DNA of 12,679 nt from Oscillospiraceae bacterium (GTDB lineage Bacteria > Bacillota > Clostridia > Oscillospirales > CAG-272). The position numbers were made by a program, and so were the translations under genes. Of the stretch, positions 6,622-12,670 are shown one piece after another (the first letter of the stretch is position 1; each line of letters starts with the position of its first letter). Where the stretch lies: NCBI GenBank assembly GCA_015065205.1, contig SVQS01000040.1, forward strand, positions 1-12,679. Direction: 5' to 3'. The notes beneath the pieces were generated by a model. That model made no database searches. It was not told where the DNA came from and saw only the letters and a program-made list of their open reading frames with translations.

Positions 6622-8067
6622 TCAATTTACGTCAATAATGCCAAATGCTTCGAGCGGAAGTTCCAAATACACCAGTTCGTTGGTGTGCACCGCCGCATCG
6701 CGTTCATAGAGCACGGCGATGCGTTGCCCGTTTGTGGCAAGACAACTATAAGAATAGCTACCACCAATGGAATAGGAATATTTCCATTCGACCTCGTATC
6801 CGCTATCTGTCTTATCCAAAAGGCCGATCTTGATAACGCCGTTAGCACGCTTGCCGCCCGGCTTATTGCCCTCGGGGTAGGAAATGGCGATGGCATCCTT
6901 GCCGTCGATCTTCCATGGAAGTGCCAAAACAGAGACCATACAATCGCGGCAATACGGCAAAGCTGTGTCCTCGCGCATTTCACCAAAGGTCATGCCGCCG
7001 TCTGTGCTGTCGGCATACAGAATATAGTCGCCTTGACCGCGAGAATAGATGCGAAGCGTTCCGTCAGGAAGCTCAACAAGCTGTGCCTCGGTGGCATTGG
7101 GAAATGTGCCAATCGGGATTGTTTCGCCCATTTGCCAAATGCTTCCGTTATCGTCGCTATACAGGCAGGAAACGCTGATGGAATTTGAAAAATCACCGCC
7201 TCGATAGAGCGGGAACAGGATGCGTCCTGCATACTCTCCCTTTTGAATCACCAAACCAACGCCGGGGGCTTTGTTGAATACGGTCTCCCCTATCTTGCGG
7301 TATTCGCTGCCGATGAGCATCGGATCTGACCAAGTCTTGCCCTTGTCATCACTGTAACTGAGATAGAAATAAGAGGTTCTATGCAATTTGAGTACAGATG
7401 CCGAATAAAAGATGTTCATAGGAACGTCGATCTCGAGCTTTGGTTTTTGCTTGACAGTAAGCGCTACACCGTTTTGGTAGACATTGAAATGTGCATCAAG
7501 GGTGTAAGCGGTATCGGAGCTGTCGCTGACGCGCTTAACAATGTATTTGTCGTGCTCTGCGGTGGAGTTGGGATTGGGGTACATATAATAGTCGTAGCCC
7601 GTGGCGAGCGTGTTGTCGCCCATCGTCAGAGCATAGTAGACGGTGTCACCGTTCTTGACAGTGCCGTTGAAATCTTTGCCACCAATACCGCCACCTGCAT
7701 TTGCGGGCATAGCATCCACTAGCATAAAGATTCTACCGTCGGCTGTTTGCGTGATTGCTGCATCAATAAAGGATGCTGAATCTTTAGCGGGGTTATAAGT
7801 GTTCGTTCCAAACTGTTGGTCGTAATCGTTGAATTGATGCGCAACGACGGAAGCTCCCCACTCGCCCGTTTTGCTATCAAGTACGCGAACACCGATTTCG
7901 ATGTTGTTGGGAGAATCCAAAATGTTGACGCGCAGGTCAGTCACGGCCATCACGTCGCCGTCGTTCAGTGTTAAAAGACAGGGGATGCGGTAGGTAAAGA
8001 CGTCAAAGTCTCCGTTGTATGTAAAGGGTTGAGCGGTAACCGCTTTGTTTTTGTGATTGAAAAGCAT
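6622..8067 (-). CDS. GH33-type sialidase (neuraminidase)
   Basis: The product is 481 residues and resembles the catalytic unit of streptococcal NanA/NanB-type sialidases, which release terminal sialic acid from glycans. Visible marks are the YRIP motif (Arg27), a likely acid/base Asp51, and Asp-boxes at 238-246 (YSDDKGKTW), 303-311 (YSDDNGSIW) and 353-361 (DSTDGGMTF). Also present are Glu327 in NATEAQLVELPDG, further likely carboxylate-binding arginines at 289 and 374, and Tyr440 in SYSCLA as the nucleophile candidate. Residues about 120-215, between the first sheet strands, fit the irregular inserted domain of that subfamily. The start is ATG 8067: the AAGGAG site (8076-8081) is 8 bases upstream and overlaps the alternative GTG at 8076, ruling that codon out. 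No signal peptide or wall anchor is visible, which is unusual for this family. First gene of a three-gene operon with two exported EEP proteins. Confidence 0.88.
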   Translation of the reverse strand: MLFNHKNKAVTAQPFTYNGDFDVFTYRIPCLLTLNDGDVMAVTDLRVNILDSPNNIEIGVRVLDSKTGEWGASVVAHQFNDYDQQFGTNTYNPAKDSASFIDAAITQTADGRIFMLVDAMPANAGGGIGGKDFNGTVKNGDTVYYALTMGDNTLATGYDYYMYPNPNSTAEHDKYIVKRVSDSSDTAYTLDAHFNVYQNGVALTVKQKPKLEIDVPMNIFYSASVLKLHRTSYFYLSYSDDKGKTWSDPMLIGSEYRKIGETVFNKAPGVGLVIQKGEYAGRILFPLYRGGDFSNSISVSCLYSDDNGSIWQMGETIPIGTFPNATEAQLVELPDGTLRIYSRGQGDYILYADSTDGGMTFGEMREDTALPYCRDCMVSVLALPWKIDGKDAIAISYPEGNKPGGKRANGVIKIGLLDKTDSGYEVEWKYSYSIGGSYSYSCLATNGQRIAVLYERDAAVHTNELVYLELPLEAFGIIDVN

Positions 8068-8109
8068 TTTTGTCACTCCTTTCCATCAAAAAATCAAAAC
8101 CTTACCTCT

Positions 8110-8138
8110 ATTATACACCCACATTTGGTAAATTGCAA
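8110..8138 (-). promoter_or_regulatory. Promoter of the sialidase-EEP operon
   Basis: On the minus strand TTGCAA (8133-8138) is followed after 17 bases by a perfect TATAAT (8110-8115). The predicted start near 8103 gives a leader of about 36 bases. I see no clear operator palindrome next to it. Confidence 0.75.
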
Positions 8139-8149
8139 TAGCGAGAAAG

Positions 8150-8180
8150 AAAAAAACTCCCACGCCAGCGTGAGAGTTTT
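8150..8180 (-). terminator. Rho-independent terminator of the asparaginase-gatCAB operon
   Basis: Bases 8153-8164 pair with 8169-8180 in a 12-pair stem (one G-U pair) around a four-base CTGG loop. On the minus strand a run of seven U bases (8150-8156) follows. It lies 16 bases after the gatB stop and just upstream of the sialidase promoter, so the two operons are insulated. Confidence 0.9.
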
Positions 8181-8196
8181 GGAAGCCTGTGTCTTT

Positions 8197-9639
8197 TTAA
8201 GTTTTTGCGATATAATCACAAAGAATAGTGCGCAGCAGTTGTGGGTTGCAATTCCCTTTCAATTCCTTCATACATTTGCCAAAAAGGAACATCAAAGCTT
8301 TCTCTTTGCCGCTCTTGTAGTCGGCAACCGATTTTGCATCGGCATCGACAACCGCTTTGACGACCGCTCCGATTTTCTCGATATCGTTGGAAATGAGAAA
8401 ACCGTTCTCTTTTGCGTATGTAGCAGGGTCGATGGTGGCATCCTCAAACATAGCATCCAAGATAATTTTTGCGTTGGCTCTGCCGACTTTTCCATCCATA
8501 ACAAGCAGAATAAGCTCACCGAGCTTTTTGGCGTTGATGGCAAGCTCATCGTGCGTTTTTTGCTTGGCGTTGAGCAGGCTCATTACCTCACCCGTCATCC
8601 AATTTGCGGCATCTTTTGGAGAATAGCAAACAGAGACAGCATCTTCAAAGCACTCACAAAGAGAAATGCTTTTGGTGAGTTGCTCGGCATCGTAAGCAGA
8701 AAGCTCGTATTCGTGCATATATCTCTCGCGCTTGACCTCGGGAAATTCGGGGAGCGTGGATTGAATTTCTCGAATCCATTCTTCATCAATAACAAGAGGA
8801 GCAAGATTCGGGTCGGGCGCATAGCGATAGTCACCTGCGGTCTCCTTCGTACGCATAGAAACGGTTTTGCCGCTCGCTTCATCCCAACGGCGCGTCTCCT
8901 GACAAAGCTCTGCAGTGGCGTTTTCGAAAATATCGATGTGCCGAGCGGTCTCGTATTCGATGGCACGCTTGATGGCCTCGATAGAGTTCATATTTTTGAT
9001 TTCGGTTCGCACGCCAAGTGTGTTACTTCCCGCAGGATGCACCGAAATATTAACGTCACAACGCATGGTACCGTGTGCCATTTCGCATTTGGCAACGCGC
9101 GCATAGCGCAAAAGTGTTTTGAGACGATCAAGGTAAGCTTCAACCTCGTCGGCACTTGAGAGATCGGGAGAGCTGACGATTTCCAAAAGCGGCACACCGG
9201 CGCGGTTAAAATCGATGTGCGACATCCCCTCTTTGATATCGTGTATGAGTTTTCCGGCATCCTCTTCCATATGAATTTGCTGAATGCGGATGCGTTTTTT
9301 GCCACACACGGTGTCAATTTCGACCACACCGTCCGTTGCAATAGGAGAGAAATATTGTGTGATTTGATAGTCGTTTGGCAGGTCGGGATAAAAATAGCTC
9401 TTGCGGTCAAAGGTGGATATGCGGTTGATATTACACCCGAGCATCATACCCGCCTTGATGGCATAATCGACTACTTTTTTGTTCAGTACGGGAAATGTTC
9501 CCGGCATCCCCAAGCAGACAGGACAAATATGCGTGTTGGGTTCGGCTCCAAAGGAATGTGCCGAGCAAGAGCAAAAAATTTTAGTATCGGTTGCAAGCTC
9601 GACGTGAACCTCGAGACCAATAACGGCTTCATATTTCAT
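8197..9639 (-). CDS. gatB: Aspartyl/glutamyl-tRNA(Asn/Gln) amidotransferase subunit B
   Basis: The product is 480 residues, the normal GatB length. GatB phosphorylates or activates Glu-tRNA(Gln) or Asp-tRNA(Asn) and transfers ammonia to it. Visible marks are GLEVHVEL (Glu10, His12), a zinc-type cluster Cys23-x-Cys25...Cys39-x-x-Cys42 within HICPVCLGMPG, DRKSYFYPDLPNDYQITQY, HMEEDAGK (123-130), FNRAGVPLLEIVSSPD, the KNMNS block, RRWDE and RYAPDPNL. The C-terminal helical YqeY-like tRNA-binding part ends with FGKCMKELKG. The start at 9639 begins the family-typical MKYEAVIGLEVH. A longer reading frame to 9720 only runs back into the gatA-like gene. The gap to that gene is one base (TGA-T-ATG), so translation is probably coupled. 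It has no GatE-type insert, so this is a bacterial B subunit. Confidence 0.96.
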   Translation of the reverse strand: MKYEAVIGLEVHVELATDTKIFCSCSAHSFGAEPNTHICPVCLGMPGTFPVLNKKVVDYAIKAGMMLGCNINRISTFDRKSYFYPDLPNDYQITQYFSPIATDGVVEIDTVCGKKRIRIQQIHMEEDAGKLIHDIKEGMSHIDFNRAGVPLLEIVSSPDLSSADEVEAYLDRLKTLLRYARVAKCEMAHGTMRCDVNISVHPAGSNTLGVRTEIKNMNSIEAIKRAIEYETARHIDIFENATAELCQETRRWDEASGKTVSMRTKETAGDYRYAPDPNLAPLVIDEEWIREIQSTLPEFPEVKRERYMHEYELSAYDAEQLTKSISLCECFEDAVSVCYSPKDAANWMTGEVMSLLNAKQKTHDELAINAKKLGELILLVMDGKVGRANAKIILDAMFEDATIDPATYAKENGFLISNDIEKIGAVVKAVVDADAKSVADYKSGKEKALMFLFGKCMKELKGNCNPQLLRTILCDYIAKT

Positions 9640-9640
9640 A

Positions 9641-10771
9641 TCACTCGCCCTCCCCTGCAAGAATTTTTGCAAGATTGAGGAGCGCGTGCTCCGAGTTGGT
9701 TTTGCCAATGAGTTGCACACCGCCTGTCACAACCGCGGGAAGGCCTGTAAGGGATGCGGGAGCGGTGAAACGGTTCTCTTCAAAGGCGATATATTTATCG
9801 TGCGCGATTTGCTCCTCTATGTATTCCATTTGCGAACATACAGGCAAAAGAATAGCATCAAATTTTTCAAACAGTTTCGAAAATTCATCGGCAATTACAC
9901 GGCGTACCCGAAGAGCTTTATCGTAAACATTTTGATAATTTCGGGCAGAAAGAACCTCTGAACCATAGAGAATAGCGGCCTTGACAAGGTCGCCAAAGCC
10001 CTCGGTGCGGCTATTGGTGTAGAGCTCATCAAGCCCCGAAAATTTTTCCGCACAATAACCATATCGAACACCGTCGTAACGCGCAGTGTTTTTGCAGAGT
10101 TCGGCACAAAGAATGATATTCCAAGCCGCTTTCGCTGCAGAAACAAGGTCTTTTTTAATATACGTGATTGAAATTTCGCTATTTTCAAGGGCAGAAACAG
10201 CGGTACTGATGGCTTGCTTTACATCATCGTTAACATCTTTTTGAAAGGAAGTTAGAACCGCCACGCGGTGAATGGTGGCGTGCTCTGCGCTATCGCAATT
10301 TGAAACAGCATGGAACAATTCGCGGCACTCTTCGGTATTTCTTGCAAGAATGTCAACCGTCTCACCGGAAGGTGCCACAGAAACGACCCCTTGGCGCGAA
10401 ATAGCACCAAAGGTGGGTTTGAGGCAGATGAGTCCCTCCTGCGCGGCGGCGCGACGGGGATAGCCGTTTACATCAAGGCAGAGTGCCACCACGGCTTCTC
10501 CTGCCAAAAGCATTTCTACAGTTGCGTTTTTAAGAACACCGTCACGCATTCTTGCACCACGTGTGGCGGTTTCGCCCAAGAGGTCGATGACAAACTCACC
10601 CACATCCGCTTTGCCAAGAAGTGTATATCCTGCCGCCTCGGCGCGCAAAATTGCATCTGCTGCAATCGGGCTTTGGTATCCTGCAAGCATTTTGGAACCG
10701 GCGGTGGTGGGCATATCGACAGTGAGGAGCATATCATCAACGATCATATTTTTCGTTTCTTTTTCGTTCAT
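9641..10771 (-). CDS. Degenerate GatA-like protein: amidotransferase subunit A without the amidase catalytic triad
   Basis: The product is 376 residues; standard GatA is about 485. The homology is clear in TTAGSKML, AGYTLLGKADVGEF, LAGEAVVAL, LICLKPTFGAISRQGVVS, ARYDGVRYGY, SRTEGFGDLVKAAILYGSEVLS and VQLIGK. Compared with normal GatA (recalled B. subtilis sequence), about 65-70 N-terminal residues are absent. The catalytic Lys of VKDN is Asp12, GGSSGGS is GVLKNAT (78-84), and GSDTGGSIR is CLDVNGYPR (98-106), with Tyr104 replacing the nucleophile Ser. A GGAGG site 6-7 bases before ATG 10771, right behind the gatC stop, shows that the short N-terminus is real. There is no internal frameshift or stop, so the gene is maintained, not decaying. 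It cannot hydrolyse glutamine by the known mechanism. It may hold GatB and GatC together or pass on ammonia made by the asparaginase-like protein of this operon. Confidence 0.88.
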   Translation of the reverse strand: MNEKETKNMIVDDMLLTVDMPTTAGSKMLAGYQSPIAADAILRAEAAGYTLLGKADVGEFVIDLLGETATRGARMRDGVLKNATVEMLLAGEAVVALCLDVNGYPRRAAAQEGLICLKPTFGAISRQGVVSVAPSGETVDILARNTEECRELFHAVSNCDSAEHATIHRVAVLTSFQKDVNDDVKQAISTAVSALENSEISITYIKKDLVSAAKAAWNIILCAELCKNTARYDGVRYGYCAEKFSGLDELYTNSRTEGFGDLVKAAILYGSEVLSARNYQNVYDKALRVRRVIADEFSKLFEKFDAILLPVCSQMEYIEEQIAHDKYIAFEENRFTAPASLTGLPAVVTGGVQLIGKTNSEHALLNLAKILAGEGE

Positions 10772-10784
10772 TGTGCCCCTCCTG

Positions 10785-11066
10785 TCATTCTATCACACGA
10801 GGCACGCAAAAGTATCCTGCGTCGGTAACGGGGGCTTGCAATTGTAGCTCCTCGCGCGAAAATAACACTTTTTCTTCATCCTCCCGCAACGCGATTGTGC
10901 TTAGCATAACGTGCACCATTGGCTCTGTTTTGGCGGTATCGATTTCATCAAGAGTTGTCAGTTCCGCTTCCCTTTTTGCAAAAAAAGATAGGACGTCCTC
11001 TTTTTGCGTATCGGTCAGTTTTATTTGATTGAGTGCCTCAAGCCGTGCGAGTGTTTTTCTATCCAT
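10785..11066 (-). CDS. gatC: Aspartyl/glutamyl-tRNA amidotransferase subunit C
   Basis: The product is 93 residues, normal for GatC, a small extended protein that wraps the A-B interface and stabilises the complex. Family marks are the N-terminal LARLEALNQIKLTDTQK helix, LDEIDTAKTEPMVHV, the ALREDEEKV motif, FSREELQLQAP, and the terminal GYFCVPRVIE. It lies 21 bases after the asparaginase-like gene and 13 bases before the gatA-like gene, in the same direction. Its normal appearance suggests that the amidotransferase complex is still assembled despite the altered A subunit. Confidence 0.93.
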   Translation of the reverse strand: MDRKTLARLEALNQIKLTDTQKEDVLSFFAKREAELTTLDEIDTAKTEPMVHVMLSTIALREDEEKVLFSREELQLQAPVTDAGYFCVPRVIE

Positions 11067-11087
11067 ATCTTCTCCTCAAAACAGGTA

Positions 11088-12167
11088 TCAATCAATCAAC
11101 GCGGGTAAATGTTCGTTGTTAACATTGCGCTCAAGATACGCTTGAAGTGCTTTGCCGCGATATCCCAACGAGCAACCAATCAAGGTTTTGACGTAAGCCA
11201 TTTCCGATGTAAGGTCTTTGATGGGCATGATTCCCGCGCGCAAAACCTCTCCTGTACTTTCATAAGTCGTTTTTACATACGGCTCGATAAAAAGAGAGAT
11301 GGGCGGTGTGTGCTGATCGCACATTTTTTTGAGGTGTATAATCGAATAGTGCGTGCAATCTACATCCTTGATGTTCGGATTGGTTTCCACGGTGCTGGAA
11401 TGATACGTTCCGTGAATAATGGCATCAATTCCCACAAGAGAAAGCTTGCTGTAATCCAGCCCTACGTATGGGTCTATTTTCAAAACGCAGGCAAAAAGCC
11501 CATTAAAACGGGAATCGAATAAAAGCGGCTTTGTGCCAAGACTTTGTGTGCCTGCAAAAACAGCATTTTCGGTGCTGATGGGTGTCATATCGCAGCTATA
11601 AAAATTATTGGAACGGTTGGCGCATTGCAAAAGATGTGCGGCATAATGCACATACATCGTTTTTGTAAGAGTACGACCGTATCCTTCCTCGTTACGGTAT
11701 GTAACGTATACGTTTGGCAGGATGCCATTTGCAATCAATTCGACAGCGGCTTTGAAATTGGCAGGGCCGTTGGCTTCAGAATTTGCCAATGCAAGTTGAC
11801 TGGAAACCAGAATAACAGGAATAGAGAGCCCCGATAAAATAACAGAAAGCATCGCGGCGGTGTATGCCAGTGTATCCGTTCCGTGAAGGATAACAACGCC
11901 GTCATAGGCGGAAAAATCGTAGGTTTTCATTTCTCTGATCAGGGTATTCCAATGAAGAACCGTCATATTTTCACTCAAAATATCCAAAGGAGAAACAATA
12001 TCAAACTGCGTGCAGTCCTCGCCACGGTATACGCTATCGCTCTCCCTAAATTTTTGAACGATCAGAGTTTTGGCACGCTCTACGTCAGGTGCCTGCTCCC
12101 CTTTGGGTGTTGTAAACGAGCAAATCGTTCCGCCTGTTAAAATTAACAAGATTTTTTTTGCCTTCAT
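11088..12167 (-). CDS. Cytoplasmic asparaginase-family amidohydrolase, first gene of the gat operon
   Basis: The product is 359 residues with the two-domain asparaginase layout. Catalytic motifs are LTGGTI (Thr14), HGTDTLAYTAAML (Thr97-Asp98) and GRTLTKT (Lys169), so both Thr-based triads look intact. SSQLALANSEANGPANF matches the substrate-loop region of the family. Hydrolysis of asparagine to aspartate and ammonia is the family reaction. There is no signal peptide, and the GatD-type N-terminal extra domain is absent. An AGGAG site lies upstream of ATG 12167 within a small palindrome. It is the promoter-proximal gene before gatC, the degenerate gatA-like gene and gatB, separated by only 21 bases. 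By position it is the best candidate to supply ammonia to GatB, in the way archaeal GatD supplies GatE. It could instead be an ordinary asparaginase that is merely co-transcribed. Confidence 0.9.
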   Translation of the reverse strand: MKAKKILLILTGGTICSFTTPKGEQAPDVERAKTLIVQKFRESDSVYRGEDCTQFDIVSPLDILSENMTVLHWNTLIREMKTYDFSAYDGVVILHGTDTLAYTAAMLSVILSGLSIPVILVSSQLALANSEANGPANFKAAVELIANGILPNVYVTYRNEEGYGRTLTKTMYVHYAAHLLQCANRSNNFYSCDMTPISTENAVFAGTQSLGTKPLLFDSRFNGLFACVLKIDPYVGLDYSKLSLVGIDAIIHGTYHSSTVETNPNIKDVDCTHYSIIHLKKMCDQHTPPISLFIEPYVKTTYESTGEVLRAGIMPIKDLTSEMAYVKTLIGCSLGYRGKALQAYLERNVNNEHLPALID

Positions 12168-12168
12168 T

Positions 12169-12183
12169 TTAAGGTCTCCTTAA
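12169..12183 (-). promoter_or_regulatory. Palindrome containing the ribosome binding site of the asparaginase-like gene
   Basis: On the minus strand TTAAGG-AGA-CCTTAA has perfect 6-base arms and a 3-base loop, and the AGGAG ribosome binding site lies inside it. As RNA it could form a small hairpin that hides the site, but four of the six pairs are A-U, so the structure is weak on its own. Confidence 0.35.
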
Positions 12184-12217
12184 CAACTTTTCGAATATAT
12201 CAAATTTTCTGTTTATG

Positions 12218-12246
12218 ATTATACACCAAAATGTACATTCTGTCAA
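12218..12246 (-). promoter_or_regulatory. Sigma-A promoter of the asparaginase-gatCAB operon, perfect consensus
   Basis: On the minus strand TTGACA (12241-12246) is followed after exactly 17 bases by TATAAT (12218-12223). Predicted transcription starts near 12211, about 45 bases before the asparaginase ATG. A 10-base perfect palindrome, AATGTACATT (12230-12239), fills most of the spacer and may be an operator. The strength of the promoter fits a housekeeping translation operon. Confidence 0.88.
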
Positions 12247-12266
12247 CTCAAAAAAAAGCGAAACAG

Positions 12267-12285
12267 CGCATATTTTGTATATGCG
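12267..12285. repeat. Inverted repeat upstream of the gat promoter
   Basis: Perfect 7-base arms (CGCATAT and ATATGCG) flank a 5-base spacer, 20 bases upstream of the -35 box of the asparaginase promoter. It could be a binding site for a regulator of either divergent gene. On the minus strand it is followed by CTGTTTCGC and eight T bases, so a terminator against antisense transcription is a second possibility. Confidence 0.4.
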
Positions 12286-12411
12286 AAAAACGCAAAATTT
12301 TCTGCAAACTTTTCCATTCATAATTTGACTTTTGCGGTGAACAATAATGACAGAGCCGCGCAGAAAGCGACTCAATGATATAGATAAACGAGCGGAAACG
12401 ATTTTATGTAT

Positions 12412-12443
12412 TGCACATTCTCCCGAATGAACGGTACATAAAA
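12412..12443 (+). promoter_or_regulatory. Possible sigma-G-like promoter of the spore protein gene
   Basis: TGCACA (12412-12417) and CATAAAA (12437-12443), 19 bases apart, loosely resemble the forespore sigma-G boxes known upstream of alpha/beta spore protein genes. Neither box is a full match and the spacing is a base long. The call rests mainly on the gene downstream, whose family is forespore-expressed. Confidence 0.3.
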
Positions 12444-12457
12444 TTCAAAACCGTTCA
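12428..12457. repeat. 8-base inverted repeat just upstream of the spore protein ribosome binding site
   Basis: TGAACGGT (12428-12435) and ACCGTTCA (12450-12457) are perfect inverted copies separated by 14 bases, ending 4 bases before the GAGGAG ribosome binding site. They could form a leader hairpin or a protein site around the -10 region. Confidence 0.6.
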
Positions 12458-12472
12458 GAAGAGGAGAAAAAC

Positions 12473-12670
12473 ATGGCAAGCAACAAGACTCTTGTTCCCG
12501 AGGCTAAGGAAGCCCTGGAGAGATTCAAGATGGAAGCTGCAAACGAAGTTGGTGTTAACCTTAAGCAAGGTTACAACGGCGACATTACTGCACGTCAAGC
12601 AGGTTCCGTAGGCGGTCAGATGGTTAAGAAGATGATCGAGTCCTATGAGAACTCCCTCAAGACAAAATAA
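12473..12670 (+). CDS. Alpha/beta-type small acid-soluble spore protein
   Basis: The product is 65 residues, the usual size for this family. These proteins coat and protect DNA in dormant spores and are degraded at germination by the GPR protease. Family marks are MEAANEVGVNL (likely including the protease cut region), GYNGDITARQAGSVGGQMVKKMIE, and the Asn/Lys-rich ends. GAGGAG at 12461-12466 lies 6 bases before the ATG. It is transcribed away from the gat operon, and expression is expected only in the forespore. Its presence is the main evidence that the host makes endospores. The only oddity is Gln where most members have Glu in the TxREAG block. Confidence 0.95.
   Translation: MASNKTLVPEAKEALERFKMEAANEVGVNLKQGYNGDITARQAGSVGGQMVKKMIESYENSLKTK

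Larger units (their letters stand above)
12168..12472. other. Divergent intergenic region between the gat operon and the spore protein gene
   Basis: This 305-base A/T-rich stretch holds the asparaginase-gat promoter, several inverted repeats listed separately, and the upstream region of the spore gene. The predicted leader of the gat operon is only about 45 bases, so there is no room for a T-box or other large riboswitch. I see no tRNA, small ORF with a ribosome binding site, or CRISPR here. Confidence 0.6.

Noticed and set aside
6599..6625. TTG start nine codons upstream for the lipoprotein EEP gene
   Set aside because: It overlaps the sialidase stop codon, and the ribosome binding site lies inside it; ATG at 6598 gives a clean lipoprotein signal.
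8029..9159. A 376-codon open frame on the plus strand
   Set aside because: It is fully antisense to gatB and the sialidase start, resembles no family, and has no ribosome binding site; gatB on the other strand is unmistakable.
9640..9720. Longer gatB with 27 extra N-terminal residues
   Set aside because: The extra part overlaps the gatA-like gene out of frame; GatB proteins start near M-x-Y-E-x-V-I-G-L-E-V-H.
9641..10771. The gatA-like gene as an ordinary catalytic GatA or as a frameshifted pseudogene
   Set aside because: The catalytic residues are absent in an otherwise alignable, uninterrupted frame with a good start signal, so neither label fits; a short degenerate but maintained subunit fits better.
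12184..12472. T-box or amino-acid riboswitch ahead of the asparaginase-gat operon
   Set aside because: The consensus promoter leaves a leader of only about 45 bases, too short for such elements.
12411..12611. A 66-codon plus-strand frame overlapping the spore protein gene
   Set aside because: It is out of frame with the spore protein, has no ribosome binding site and no recognisable motif.
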